From Hirsutella rhossiliensis (taxonomy: Eukaryota; Ascomycota; Sordariomycetes; Hypocreales; Ophiocordycipitaceae), in contig NW_025408667.1 of the NCBI RefSeq assembly GCF_020360975.1, forward strand, positions 8,122,001-8,186,000: a stretch of DNA of 64,000 nt, given 5' to 3'. Positions 33,919-45,517 of this stretch are shown here, in pieces. Below the pieces are notes generated by a model that had not been told where the DNA came from, did no database searches, and saw only the letters and a list, made by a program, of their open reading frames with translations. Made by a program: the position numbers and the translations under genes. Positions within the stretch are counted from its first letter, which is position 1; each line of letters opens with the position of its first letter.

Positions 33919-36027
33919 TCATGACCCCCCGCCCTCGTCCACCAACGCCCTGGTCCAGTCGAACCGGCGCCATCCCCGGCGCCAGGCCTCGACGCGCGCA
34001 GAGTCGGCACCCGGGACCCAGCGGCCCTGGCGGCGCGCAACGTCGGGCTCGGCGCCGACGACGGAGGCGAGGACTTCGCGGGCAAACAGGTCGCCGCGGG
34101 GCCAGCGGCGCGGGTCCTCGACGACGTGGCCCAGGCCGCCGTCGAGGGCGAACCAGGCGTGGAAGTAGGGCATCTCGCGGGCGAGCGAGCGGCGAAAGGC
34201 GGCGCGGCCGAGCCCGCCGTCGCGCGCGCGGGCCAGCGTGTCGATGACCTTGGGGTGCTGCGCCCACTCCTCGTCGGCGGCGAGCATGGCCTCGCGGAAA
34301 AAGGCGGGCGCGACGGCGCCCTGGTCGTAGGGGACGGGCACGGCGGCCATGGCGGCGTGCGGGCGGCGGTGTGGATGAGCCGCGTTTTCGTAGAAGACGA
34401 CGTCGCGGCCCTGGTCGTGGTACATGCGCGTCAGGCTCTTCATGAAGTTGCGCACCTCTTCCCACTCGTCGTCGTCGCACTCGAGCAGGTTTGCGCGGTG
34501 GGCGAGCGGGACGATGACGGCGCCGCCCTCGCTGACCTCGGGCTGCGTCGCCAGCGTCAGGAAGACGCGCGTGCCCAGGGCCACGACGGGCGCCGCCGGC
34601 GGGTGGCCGGCGTCCTCGTCGTGACACAGTGGGCACCGGTCGAGCGCCCGCGTGGCGCGCTGCACCTCGGCCACGGCCATGTTCTTGAGGCTGATCTCGC
34701 TCTTGTGCACCCGCCGCGCCAGCCGCGCCGCGTTGTCGTCCATGTACTCGAGGCTGTCGGCGAACCGCCCGTCCCTGGCGATGCGCTCTGCCAGCCGCAT
34801 GCCCTCGCCGCCCGCCTGGCCCTTGGTCCGCCGCTCCTCGCGCACCATGTCGTCAATGGTCATGTCGTCGTTTTCCTCGACGGCGCCGCGCTCCCGGCCC
34901 CGCCGCGTCGTCACGGCCTTGACCTCGCCGCGCGGGCCCGCCAGCTGCCGGCTCTCCATGACGCCCAGCACGACGGCCTCGGGCGCGACGGGCTGCGATG
35001 CCTGGGCGGCGGCGGCGCGGTTGTACTCTTGCTCAAGCTGGGCGGCGTCGGGCGCCCGGCGCAGCTTGGCCTTCATCGTCTGGGCGCGCAGCCTGTTGAG
35101 CGCCGTCCTGTCCGTGGCGGGCGCCACCACCATCTCGTCGGGGATGACGGCTCCCTGCTCTGGCTGATGGTCTGAGCCCGGGTTCTGCTCCTCGGCGGGC
35201 TGTTTCCGCTGCCGCTCGCGGGAGAGCTCGCCTGTCGGTTTTTCGCGTTCCTTGTAGCCGGTTCCATAAATGCACCTCCGCGCTAGCTCGGCCTTTTCCT
35301 CTTGCGCGTCATCGTACTCCTCCAGGCTGCCGTACCGCTCGACGGCCACGTCCTCGACTGAGCGCCCGGTCTCCTCGGCGGTCTTGTGAACGGTCTTGAG
35401 CTTGGTCATGCGCCACGAGGAGCCCGCGTCGCCAAATGTGTAGTCGACAGTCCGCTTGGAGGGGAGCGGGGGATGTGCCTCATCGTCAAGCGCTTGCAGA
35501 GAATGGTTGAGCTCGCGGTGGTGAATGACGCGCTTGGGCTCGTCGGTCGGGGGCTTGGGCTTGCTGCGGTTGGATCGGTGGATGTGCTCGACGTCCAGGG
35601 CCGAGGGCGCCGTCATCCACGCATCGCGCACAAGTGGTTCAGAGGACTTGGACTGGCCGACGGGGTCCTGGGTCCGGGGCTTCTCGTCGTCGGGACACGG
35701 CAGGTCTTGCTTTGGATCCGATTGCTTGTCGTGTCGATGGGTGTGCCGCAATCGGTGATGTCGTCGGTGGCCGTCATCGGCATCGTCTCGAGAACGGCGG
35801 CTTCGCTTGTGTCTATGGCCGTCGTCGTCGTCGTCGTCGTCGCGGTCCTGTCTCGAATAACGGCGATGGCGGTCTCTGTCCCCGCCCTTGTCTCCATCCT
35901 CGTTCCGATCCAAGTCGTCGTGCCGGTGGTGACGACGGTGGTGGTGCCGGTGCTTGCGGAGCTCCTGGCGCTCGCGGTCGGCCTTTTCGGCAGCGAGCGT
36001 CTTTTCAAACTCGTCGAGCCCGTCCAT
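33919..36027 (-). CDS. cwf19: splicing factor Cwf19 (CwfJ family)
   Basis: Nuclear spliceosome-associated protein of the CwfJ/Cwf19/Drn1 family, a homologue of debranching-enzyme partners that act on the intron-lariat spliceosome. It is a single exon of 702 residues. Residues 1-110 are a His/Arg/Asp-rich low-complexity tract containing a seven-Asp run. The middle has the conserved VRDAWMTAPSALD and the WRMTKLKTV region. The CwfJ C-terminal domain 1 begins at CPLC (about residue 462) and carries the HIT-like PHRRPH signature (about residue 550) followed by AAMAAVPVP. CwfJ domain 2 ends the protein with MPYFHAWF and FAREVL. The start MDGLDEFEKTLA matches the family N-terminus. Its upstream region carries a 10-bp tandem repeat. 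Confidence 0.93.
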   Translation of the reverse strand: MDGLDEFEKTLAAEKADRERQELRKHRHHHRRHHRHDDLDRNEDGDKGGDRDRHRRYSRQDRDDDDDDDGHRHKRSRRSRDDADDGHRRHHRLRHTHRHDKQSDPKQDLPCPDDEKPRTQDPVGQSKSSEPLVRDAWMTAPSALDVEHIHRSNRSKPKPPTDEPKRVIHHRELNHSLQALDDEAHPPLPSKRTVDYTFGDAGSSWRMTKLKTVHKTAEETGRSVEDVAVERYGSLEEYDDAQEEKAELARRCIYGTGYKEREKPTGELSRERQRKQPAEEQNPGSDHQPEQGAVIPDEMVVAPATDRTALNRLRAQTMKAKLRRAPDAAQLEQEYNRAAAAQASQPVAPEAVVLGVMESRQLAGPRGEVKAVTTRRGRERGAVEENDDMTIDDMVREERRTKGQAGGEGMRLAERIARDGRFADSLEYMDDNAARLARRVHKSEISLKNMAVAEVQRATRALDRCPLCHDEDAGHPPAAPVVALGTRVFLTLATQPEVSEGGAVIVPLAHRANLLECDDDEWEEVRNFMKSLTRMYHDQGRDVVFYENAAHPHRRPHAAMAAVPVPYDQGAVAPAFFREAMLAADEEWAQHPKVIDTLARARDGGLGRAAFRRSLAREMPYFHAWFALDGGLGHVVEDPRRWPRGDLFAREVLASVVGAEPDVARRQGRWVPGADSARVEAWRRGWRRFDWTRALVDEGGGS

Positions 36028-36737
36028 GGTGTGGGGATCTGGGGATGCGGCTGTTGGGAGGAAGACGAGCCTGGTGGTTTTGGAGACGTAGGCTGAGGTT
36101 GAGTCAGGCTGACTGGAAAGACGGGTGGGGCTACCACTGTCAGCATGTACGTACTAGTAGGTGCTGGTCGTCCAACCTTTGGCGGCGAAAAGAGCGCTGA
36201 AGGGCTGCAGTTAGGTTACCTATGAAATACTATGAAATTCTATGAAATACTGTGAAATGCTATGAAATACAATGAAATACTATGGAAGAGATTTGACGTA
36301 ATACTCAAGGTATGTACCAAGTGTAAAGAAACAAATGGATGTCGTGTCGTGTCGTTAATCCTCATTTTCCCACCTCTTGTCCCTGCCACGTGACTTTTCG
36401 CTTCTCGTGACCAGCCTCGGCTCCAGCTCAACTTTGACTTTGCCCCAAGCCTTCAGAGCGCGGATGCTGTTGGTCCGCTGCCCAAGCCATGCGACTCTCC
36501 CCCTCTCTTCCTGCACGGCCTGCGACGTTGCATTCAGCCTCTTGATCTGCCGACGATGCCTCCATCCGCCAGGATTGCCACGCCTTGGCCAACGACGGAT
36601 GACCGGGGCAAAAGACAGCTCCCCCGTCCTGTCCGCGTCGTGGCCGTCCGGACGAACCCCGCTCTTGGATATTCAGATCGCTCCACGGTCCACAGGTGGA
36701 CCCGGCATCCTCCAGAGCTCGCTTGCACAGCCGGAGT
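36028..36737. other. intergenic: Cwf19 promoter
   Basis: 710 bases between two minus-strand genes. They contain the Cwf19 promoter with a 10-bp tandem array and the 3' flank of the next gene. Confidence 0.6.
36221..36290. repeat. 10-bp tandem repeat, seven units, upstream of Cwf19
   Basis: Seven consecutive 10-base units around the consensus TATGAAATAC (variants TATGAAATTC, TGTGAAATGC, AATGAAATAC). The period is exactly 10 bases, close to one DNA helical turn. It lies about 190-265 bases upstream of the Cwf19 ATG. Confidence 0.9.
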
Positions 36738-38273
36738 CTAGCCTCGGAACGCGCGCCTCGCGCGCCTGGAATCGACTCGAAAGATGGTCTTGACGGCCGC
36801 GTGGTCCGACGTCCACTCGTTGTCCTTGTGGTTCGGCTCGGCCTTGGGCTGGCCCACAACCTCTGTCTTGGAGTCGAGCGTCTTCAGGCCCTTGTGGTAG
36901 ACAAAGTCGATGCGGTCCATGGGCTCCGGCCGGTTCTCGTTTTGCAGAAAAATGGGCGACCAGGTGTTGCCCGCCTCGGCCAGCGGATCCGGGTGCATTT
37001 CGCGGAACGAGTCAATCATGCCCGCCTTGGTCGGCTCCTCGGAGCTGGGCCACGGCACGTTGCCCACGTTGCAGTGGATGTTGCGCGTCGCCTCGGTCCA
37101 GTCGAGGTGCGACGGCGAGTTGAAGTCGCCCGTCAGCACCACCGGTACCTTGTCGGCGTTGGCGATCTGCCCCTTCATCCGGTCCACAATCTCGACTATC
37201 TGCCCCGTGCGTCCCGAATCTTTCTCCCGCTGCAGCACCTGGTCCACGCTCTTCTTGTCGAAGCAAAAGTCGTACGGCCCGTACGGGTTGAAGCCCAGGT
37301 GCGCGTTCCACACAATCACCTGGCTCTCCTCGCCATCGAGAGCCACCCGCACCGCCCCGGCCACCGCCGTCGCGGGAAACACCTCGGCGATGGGATAGCG
37401 GCTGATGATGCCCACATCGGGCCCCTGCCACGCGTTCCAGCCCAGAGCCTGGCCCAGCCGCGTCGCCTGCCCGCCGTTGCTCTCCTGGAACCCAACGATG
37501 TCGACGCCGGTGCCGCTGAGGTACCGCACGTGCTTGCGATGCGAGTCGTTGACGTTGCTCCCGCCCATCCAAATGTTAAAGGACAGCACACCGAGTTCGT
37601 CCACCATCGGGGACCCGGTCTTGCGCACGGGAATCTTAACCTTGAGCTGTGCCTTGGACCCGTTGGACCCCGTCGCCTCGACCGTCACGCGCGTCTCGCC
37701 GTCGGCGTTCGGCGTTCCGGAGAGCATCCCGTCTGTCGACACCTGAACCCAGTTACTGGCCACGTCACCCTCGGACGCAACCTTGGCGAACTTGGTGTTG
37801 GCATCGGGCTGGTTGTCGATGAGGCCCTTGACCTTGGCCTCAAACTTGTCGCCCGCGCGGGCGTTTTGCGTTGTGAAGTTCTGGACGATGAAGGACATGG
37901 CACCCTGACCGGGCACGACCACATCAATGGGGCCCGCCAGCTTGCCCCACTCGTTCTTTGCGAGCAGGTAGGCGTTATAAGTGCCTGGCTCCAGGTTCGA
38001 GGCCGACACCTGGACGCTGCCCTTGCTGTCGGGGGCGTACTCCCAGGCCAAGGACCGGGCAACCCACTTGCCGTTGTCGGGGGCGCCAAAGTACGGGTTG
38101 TAAATGCCGACCCAGTTGGTTGAGTCGCGGCTCGGCGTGGAATAATTAAACGTCAAGGGGGGCTTGCCCGAGGCGACCGAGAGCGTGCTGTCCTCGGCCG
38201 CGGCAGGGGCGGCCAAGAGAGAGGCCATAAGGCCAAGGGTGGCCGCGGCGAGGGATGAACGGAGAGAGAACAT
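36738..38273 (-). CDS. secreted endonuclease/exonuclease/phosphatase family protein
   Basis: A 511-residue single-exon gene. A signal peptide (MFSLRSSLAAATLGLMASLL...APAAAE) precedes two beta-sandwich-like regions: a Ser/Asn-rich one (about 25-120) and a putative Ig-like domain (about 125-215, with DGMLSGTPNADGE). The C-terminal 285 residues are an endonuclease/exonuclease/phosphatase fold with its metal and catalytic motifs: LSFNIWMGG (about 228), GFQES with the metal Glu (about 261), VVLTGDFNSPSHLDW (about 381), and SDHAAV near the end (about 486). Extracellular members of this superfamily include nucleases, sphingomyelinase-like and inositol-phosphate phosphatases, and the sequence alone does not choose. 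The end is rich in Arg (SRRARRAFRG). Confidence 0.85.
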   Translation of the reverse strand: MFSLRSSLAAATLGLMASLLAAPAAAEDSTLSVASGKPPLTFNYSTPSRDSTNWVGIYNPYFGAPDNGKWVARSLAWEYAPDSKGSVQVSASNLEPGTYNAYLLAKNEWGKLAGPIDVVVPGQGAMSFIVQNFTTQNARAGDKFEAKVKGLIDNQPDANTKFAKVASEGDVASNWVQVSTDGMLSGTPNADGETRVTVEATGSNGSKAQLKVKIPVRKTGSPMVDELGVLSFNIWMGGSNVNDSHRKHVRYLSGTGVDIVGFQESNGGQATRLGQALGWNAWQGPDVGIISRYPIAEVFPATAVAGAVRVALDGEESQVIVWNAHLGFNPYGPYDFCFDKKSVDQVLQREKDSGRTGQIVEIVDRMKGQIANADKVPVVLTGDFNSPSHLDWTEATRNIHCNVGNVPWPSSEEPTKAGMIDSFREMHPDPLAEAGNTWSPIFLQNENRPEPMDRIDFVYHKGLKTLDSKTEVVGQPKAEPNHKDNEWTSDHAAVKTIFRVDSRRARRAFRG

Positions 38274-39120
38274 GGGAAGGGCGAGGATGGTCTTGGATAT
38301 GGGCTCGAGCTGGGCAGAAGTGGTCTGGTCCCGAAAGAAGAGAGCGTGGTTGGTCTATCGCTCGTCCCGTGAGCTTGGCCGGAAGTCGAGGCGGCCCAGG
38401 GTCCTTTTAAAGCCGGCCAGCCTCTCTCCGTTTCAACTACCGGGGGCCATGGTCTTCCGACCAGGCTCATGACGGCCGGGCATCCCATGATGGGGTCGGC
38501 AGGGCCCACTAAAAGACCGCAGAGCCAGCCTTTTGGCTCTATGCTATGACTTGCAGCCGAAGCAACCTGCCTCATTGGCGCCACCAGCTCCGTCGAGCCA
38601 GCTCCGTCGAGCCAGCTCCGTTGAGTCGCGCGTCTGCGGTTGCCGCAGGGTCGCGACAGGGGGCTTGGGAGCGCCCCACCAGAAGGTCGGATCACAAGAA
38701 GATTGACTGGGGAAAGCGGATGGCAATAGCCATGCTGGGAGTAGTTATCTGGGTCATTTAGGTTCGACCAGAGTCGCGCCCACGTGTTCGCCAAAGGACG
38801 ACCCGGCTTGGATATTACGGAGCACGGAGTTGCCGCCAACGCTACCCAGATCCCACCCCCTTTCTTTCCCTTGCCGGAAGAAGCAATATCTCGACAATGG
38901 CTCATGAACCGGGCGGATGACGGGAAAAGCCCACGTGCTGCCGAGAGAGGTCCAGAGAAGCCTCTGCCGTCTGGCGAAAGAGAGCGACATGGACATGCAC
39001 GTGTGTGCGTGTGTGTCCTACGTGAAGTCATGGGCCACGGCCACAGGCGTTTAGCCCGGCTTGGCTCGGGCGCCATCCCCGGACGCTGCATCGGAGGGCT
39101 GACATGGGGCCACAGCGGCG

Positions 39121-39153
39121 CCTCCAGACACCTCCAGACACCTCCAGACACCT
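39121..39153. repeat. 10-bp tandem repeat, three-plus units
   Basis: Three and a bit exact copies of CCTCCAGACA, followed by CCTTAAATAAAGG. It is about 850 bases upstream of the secreted phosphoesterase-like gene. Confidence 0.85.
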
Positions 39154-42100
39154 TAAATAAAGGCTTGTTGTGCGTCGGCCCTGATTGGCCTTTTTGCACC
39201 GGGGGGTTGGGGAAGGGGGGAAAACAAGACGAAGGCTAAAAGGAAAGCCGAGAGAGTGGGTTGAAGATGAAACGCGCTCGGCTCAGCGACGAGGCCCTGA
39301 GCTTCAAGGCGCTTGTTCCAAGGGGTCGCCATGCCTCAGATTCATGACAGTCAAGGCGGCCTTGGACTGGCGGCCCTTCCGTCAAGGCCGCCACAAGCCC
39401 CACAAGCCGCCCGTTGTGCCGCCCGTTGTGCAGCTTCCTGGCGAATCGCCATCTGCCCGTCAGCCACGCGCGTGGAGGCGTGCGGTGATTGACGCGACAT
39501 GGCCGGTCAAGTTGACGTGATGCCGGTGGTGGTTGTCTTGCCGAAGGGGGGGTCATTCTTGGCCATGTCATCGTGTGACGGCCCGCGGTGTGTGGCATCA
39601 ATCTGTGGACGGTCGATATCGCCGGTGCCGTGCATGCATGCAGGAGACGATGGCAGGGAGGGGAGGATTGCCGGCCAGGGCCCCTTGGATGCCGGTGTGG
39701 ACTCGGGCGGGCGCCCGGAGCGGCTCCAAGACGGCCAGCCCCCCCACATGCCGATCGCCGCGTGGCCCTAGATTAGATGTTGGGAGCGCCGTCTATCCTA
39801 TCTTGGATGCCCGATGGTACTGGACTTGGGCCTGGGACCCGGTGAAGCGGGCGTTGCACTCTGCGACACGGGACGACGAGACAAGCCGCCACACTTGGTT
39901 GACGACAGCCGCCTACGCGTGGGGGCAGCTCGGGGCTGCGAGGAGACATGTGCCTGCAGTTCGCATCAATCTGTAGACGCAGGCGACGACTCTGTTTTGC
40001 CCCGAGGGCGAATGGGCGACGCACTGCACCAGTGCTCCAGCTTGTGGGAGCCGCGCGCCTGTTTGAGCACGGGTGGCCGTGACTGGAGCGTGGGCTACTA
40101 TGAATACCTCTTGCTTTACGTGTGTACAGTACAGGAGTCGCAGGCCACGTCTGATCCACTCGCCATGGCTGTATAGACGGGGTGGTGAGGTTCTTGGAGT
40201 ATGCAGGGCACAGTTCAATGCGTCCAACATCGAGGTTGCATGGCTGCAGTGGCACATCCATAAACGGACGAGGACGGGTAACGTTTATAGACGGACAAAG
40301 GTCTTGACAACACTACTGTACAGTATGCGAGAGGAGAAGTAAAGTCAACAACACCAAGGTGGTGCTACTCGGCGTTGCCTCGGACGGTGAAGTTGACGGG
40401 CATTCCTCGCCGAACATATGATAACTCACCCATTCACGGAGCCGCGGTTGCTTTGCCGCACGACTGCGTCCTTCACCTCCCACTGCCACCGAATAGTGGC
40501 ATGTAGGATGCAGGATATCCATGTGTATCTAAGTCATGTGTTGTTCGAACCTGTTTCGACAGCCATTGAGAGCACCACGTGGCGGCAATCATCTGCCGCC
40601 CCCACGGGACACTGCGCGGGTCTGGGAGGTCTCTCAAGGCTTGACTTGCATGCAATCGGTGTGCGCGCATAAGTGTATGCGCGTCGTTTCTCCGCCATTT
40701 GCATGAGTCCCAGGGGGATCCGCTTGGTCAAAGAACACCGAACACCCCATCAGTCCATGGAAAGTCTGTTGACGACTCTGGACAGGAGCGAGTAACTCGG
40801 CTTTGCGGCTTTTCCTTCGGCTCACATGCACGTCGTCGAGAAGCGGGAAGACAACATCAACCGGGCATCAACGTGGAGCGTTTCCCTGCTGCCATGTCGA
40901 CTAGGCTCCAAGTCGGCAACATTGGAACGGTAAACCGGGGCGCATTGAGCACTGAGCGGTTCAGCGCGGCATGGCGAATTCTTCAAGACTCGGCCAAGGC
41001 TGGTAGAGGTGAGCAGTGTTATGGCGACTGGTAATGATGCCTGGTGGTTGGGCAGCGTCGCAATGCCGCGAGTTTGCCCGATTGGACAAGCAAATAAAGG
41101 CGAGGACGGACGCAATCGTCTTGTTTGCCGGCTTGCTTGATTGTGCCCCATCGTATCTGGATTTGATTTATCCCGTCGGGTAGCCGCTCCCTCTGTGCGC
41201 TCGACTGTAGCCAACACGGCTCAGCCGCTGTTGGGGCCGTCGTCTCAACATGGAGCCAAGGTTGGCACGATGCCATTCATGGGATGCCGCATCATAATCT
41301 GGGCACTGGCATCGTTTTATCCATAACTGCTGCCCGCCCCCATCGGCCACTCCGGCGTCCGGTGCGAGACGAGGCGCCTGTTGCAGCTGCTGCTCGACCT
41401 GTGCTCGCCGCCGCCTCCGGGTCTGGACGGACTTGATCTCTCCTGCGAGCAACTCGAAGCTCTGGCATAACGCTTGCTACATCTTTGGGTCGAGGACAGA
41501 GCTGGAAGAGCCAAGGACCCCGGCAATTGGCACAACTTACAAGCGTCGCCGCGAACTGCCTCGGCCCTGCCAGGGTCGAATCATCAGCGACGGCTGGGCT
41601 GCAATGGCTTCAGTCTAGAGAGCTTCTGGCCGGCCTCGTCATTACTCGTTGTGCGAAAACCAAAACATGGTGCGCCATGAAAAAGAAGCTTGCGCCTGGA
41701 AAATTCGTCCTCGTCCCCCTGTTGTGCGGCCATCAACACACCCCACACAGTTGTCTCAACCAGGCACCACTCCTCCGGGACGAAGCAGCGGTCTTTGGTC
41801 TTGCATTGAAATAATATTCGTACTTGGTACCCGCTGTCTCAAGCAAGCAGGACAATGGCGGAAGAGTCGCTCGAGTCTCGTCGTTCGCCCCGGCCCTTTG
41901 TGTCGAATCGAGGCAAATGGCCGAGAGCTTTCATGCCCCATGTGCCCCATGCTTGCAAACGAAACCGTTAGATGGCCAGTGTTTTCTTCAGCGGGAACTG
42001 CAGCAATGCTGCAGCCTGCAAGAACACGTCACTGAAGACGGTTTCTGTTGTGATGCATTGAACGACCAGTACGTCTGTTCGAAGCTCTCGTGGCTCGGGG

Positions 42101-43340
42101 CTGTACTACTGAAGGCCCGAATATCCTACTGCGGCTGTTCAAAGTCCCTGTAGTCCAAGGCTGTATTGTTGGCACCCTCGGATGGGTCTTGGAGCTTCGG
42201 GGCATAACATGAAGACGACGCCAACGACGCCGGCCATTTTGTGGGCTCGGCATCTTGCATGTGTTGGGGATGGACCCGTGTGAGTCCAGCCCCCCCGGTT
42301 GAACCAACAGCAGTCGTAGCCAAGACCGGGTGGCCTGAATCTGGGCCGCGAATCCCCAGGCGAGACTATGAACATTGAAGCTTAGGACGCATGTTTCCAT
42401 CTCCTCTACGTGACTTCTCCCGAGCTTCAAGGCACGCATTGGACTTTTATTCCTCGGCGTAAATCTCAAGTTCTCCCCTGAACACGTCTGGTCTAGAGGT
42501 ATGCCCGGAAGAATGGGCGACTATCCTGGCGTGGCTCGAGCCCATGGCCGCGCCGATCCGGCCATGTCGTGACGACACGGGAGCACTGCAGCCCTTTGGA
42601 TCGTGCCTCAAGAGTGGGTTCGTCCGTCGTTGTGCGTCAGCAGCCAACGGGCTTGCAGTGCGGTGAGGAGAACGGAGATGACGGCGCCGCCACGGGGCAA
42701 ACATGAGGGGTTTTTGCTTGTTTTAACCTCTATTAGGAAAGTGCTTAAAGAATGGGAGGCGAAATGGCAAGGCGGTGCCGGTTTGCCATCATTATTAATG
42801 TCCCTTTGCCTGTTCATGCCGGCATTCGGCACCGGCTCACGGCCTCGACCGAGAGTGGCGGGACAGGGATCCTCTCGCAGCATGCGGGGATAGACTCGAG
42901 CATTCATCTGTCCGTATGATACGGAGTGCCCCAGCCCGAAGACTCGGTGGAATGGAGGGCTCTCTCGGCGAGCGCGCTGGACGGACGGACGGGAGGGCAC
43001 TTGAAGTAGGAAGAGTCCAGGCCCACTTGAAGCTTCAATGGTTGGGCGTTGCACGACACGAGGACGTGTCTGTGAAGAAGCCGTGACGGAAGGCAGGCCA
43101 TCTGGACGAAGACGAGAAGCGTGATGCGATGGCGTGCCGTGCTGTGTCCATCCGATGCATGCAGGTAAGGTAGGAGGGCGTATCAGTTTCCGCGATGACG
43201 ACTGGACTCGGGGCCGGCAGAGTCAAGGCCCCCCCATCTTCCCGTCGTCCGTTTATTCACTGACCCCAGCAGTCCTGAGGTGTCTGTGCATCCGGGTGCA
43301 GACCTGTGATCATAGCGCCGGCAAGATCGACGGGCTGCAG

Positions 43341-43410
43341 CACATACACACACACACACACACACATACACACATATACACACACATACACACACACATA
43401 CGCACACACG
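43341..43410. repeat. CA microsatellite upstream of the carboxypeptidase
   Basis: About 70 bases of imperfect CA/TA dinucleotide repeat, 200-260 bases before the carboxypeptidase ATG, so probably in its promoter. Confidence 0.9.
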
Positions 43411-43603
43411 CCCATGGAAATCTGGGCCCTTTCGTCTCGCCGCCATGTGGAATAAATAGAGGACGGTGCCGCGGCCGCAAAAAGGAGGAGCACGCTTCTC
43501 GTATACTCACTCTCACTGCTCCCAGGCTTGCGCTGGCCTCGACACCGGACAGACTGGCCGCCTACCTTGTTTGCCATCGCAGCCAGCTCAGATCAGCCGC
43601 AGC

Positions 43604-45517
43604 ATGAAGAGCCAGATGCTCGTGCTGTCGCTGCTGTCGCTGTGGGCGACGGCGGCCTCGGCGCGCGTCACGCAGGCCGACCAGTTGCTCCAGAGACTGC
43701 ACGGCGGCTTTGCGACGGGCCTCGACGCGCGGCATGAGCATGGGTTCTCATCGGCCAGGAATATGCACCGTCGAGCCGACTCGGCGCACCGGTTCCTCAA
43801 CCATGCCACCAAGGGCGAGTCTCCATGTTCACTGCCTCTCCTTGACTCGATGCGGCATTGGTCTCTTCAAATCGCCGCTGGTGGCTGACTCGCTTTGAAG
43901 AATTCGTCGTCAACGGCACGGGCATCCCGGACGTCGACTTTGACCTCGGCGAGTCGTATGCCGGGCAGCTGCCCATCAGCGAAAAGGCCGATGAGAGGGA
44001 CCACATGTTCTTCTGGTTCTTTCCCACGGCGAACGAGGAGCACCGGGAGACCAAGGAGATTGTGATTTGGCTCAACGGAGGCGTAAGTAAACCAGTCCCA
44101 CCTGTCCGTGGCCGTGTAAACCGACTACGTATTTCACGGTTACGGCTGGAGCGTCAATGATCAACAATCATGGAACACGAATATTAACGCGTCCTGAAAG
44201 CCCGGATGCTCGTCTCTCCTTGGCCTTCTCCAGGAAAACGGCCCCCTTCTCTGGCAGCCCGGCCTGCTCAAGCCCGAATCCAACCCGTGGAGCTGGCACC
44301 TCCTGTCCAACATTGTCTATGTCGAGCAGCCCGTCACCGTCGGCTTTTCCCAGGGCAACGCCACGGCCAAGGACGAGGACGACGTGGCCAGGCAGTTCCT
44401 CGGCTTCTGGAAGAACTTTATGAGCACCTTCGGCATGCAGGGATACAAGGTCTACGTTGTGGCCGAGTCCTACGGCGGCTTCTACGGCCCATACATCTCG
44501 AGCCACATGGTCGACGCCAACGACAACCGCTACTACGACCTTGGAGGCCTGATGATCTACGACGGCATCATGTTCAGCGACGTCGTGCAGTCGGGCGTCA
44601 TCATCGAGAGCTTCGTGGAGCAGCACCGCGACCTGATGCCGCTCGACGATGCCACCATGGAGCGCATCCACAACATCTCCGAGAGCTGCGGCTACACTGA
44701 CTACTACGAAAAGTATCTGACATACCCGCCCGCAGGCCCGGCGCCCCGGTTCCCGCCCGGCGTCAGCGTCTTTTCCAACGGCTCCTACGTGCCGCACAAG
44801 GAGTGCGAGCCGCTCTTTGCCGTCGTATACGAAGCCATGCGTAAGATCAACCCGTGCTTCAACATCTACAACATCCGCGCAGGCTGCCCGCAACCATATG
44901 ATCCGATAGGCAGCACCGACCCCTACTTCGACCGGGCCGACGTGAAAAAGGCCATCAACGCGCCCGCCGGTGTGACCTGGTCCCAGTGCGTCAACGGCGT
45001 CTTTAACTCGTCGACGGGCGACCAGTCGTTGCCCCCAGACAAGTACGAGCTGCCCAACGTCGTAGACACGACCGAGAACGTCATCATCGCCCACGGCTCC
45101 ATGGACTACATCCTGCCCCTCGACGGCGTTCTCCTGGGCCTGCAGAACATGACGTGGGGAGGCAAGCTGGGCTTCCAGACGACCCCGAGCGACCCCTTTT
45201 ACGTGCCGCGGTACGGCTACAACAACTCAGACGGCAGCACCTTCTACGGCGACAACCTGCCGGCGGGATCCGGCGTGCAGGGCACCACGCACCACGAGCG
45301 CGGGTTGACGCTCGTCGTGACGCATCTCGCCGGGCACGAGGGGCCGGAGTATGCGGCCGCCTCAGCCTTTCGGCACCTCGAGAAGCTCCTCGGCAGGGTC
45401 AAGAGCTTGAGCGGCACGGAACCCTTTACTCTCCCGGAGCTGCGAAGCATTGCCCAGATGGAGAAGCCGCTTGGCAAGGGTACCGTCAAGATTCCGTTTC
45501 GGGGCAATGGCTGTTGA
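43604..45517 (+). CDS. secreted serine carboxypeptidase (S10 family)
   Basis: A 569-residue secreted exopeptidase that removes C-terminal residues from peptides, usually in acidic surroundings. Exons are 43604-43814, 43901-44082 and 44201-45517. A signal peptide (MKSQMLVLSLLSLWATAASA) is followed by a propeptide-like segment. The first intron has a GC donor (GGCGAGT at 43814-43820) and the frame needs it. The oxyanion motif WLNGG-PGCSS is split by intron 2. The triad is Ser about 221 in AESYGG, Asp about 433 in HGSMDYILP, and His about 510 in AGHEGP. FVVNGTGIPDVDFDLGESYAG matches the family N-terminus. A CA microsatellite lies just upstream. Confidence 0.92.

Larger units (their letters stand above)
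38274..43603. other. 5.3-kb gene-poor stretch
   Basis: Between the divergently transcribed secreted phosphoesterase-like gene (minus) and carboxypeptidase gene (plus). I checked the longer frames on both strands and none shows a signal peptide, domain motif or phase-compatible exon chain that I can support. It contains a 10-bp repeat (39121-39153) and a CA microsatellite (43341-43410). It may hold promoters, noncoding RNA or decayed transposon sequence, none of which I can prove. Confidence 0.5.

Noticed and set aside
36696..38123. 475-residue open frame antisense to the phosphoesterase-like gene
   Set aside because: Antisense shadow. The minus strand has a signal peptide and catalytic motifs, while this frame has none.
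38153..39199. 348-residue minus-strand frame upstream of the phosphoesterase-like gene
   Set aside because: It overlaps the real start in another frame and is low-complexity Pro/Arg/Ser with no motif.
43341..43410. CRISPR-like spaced repeat
   Set aside because: It is an ordinary CA/TA microsatellite in a eukaryotic promoter, with no spacers.
38274..43603. hidden multi-exon gene in the long gap
   Set aside because: No frame showed a motif or neighbouring exons that join in phase; the longer frames are short and compositionally random.
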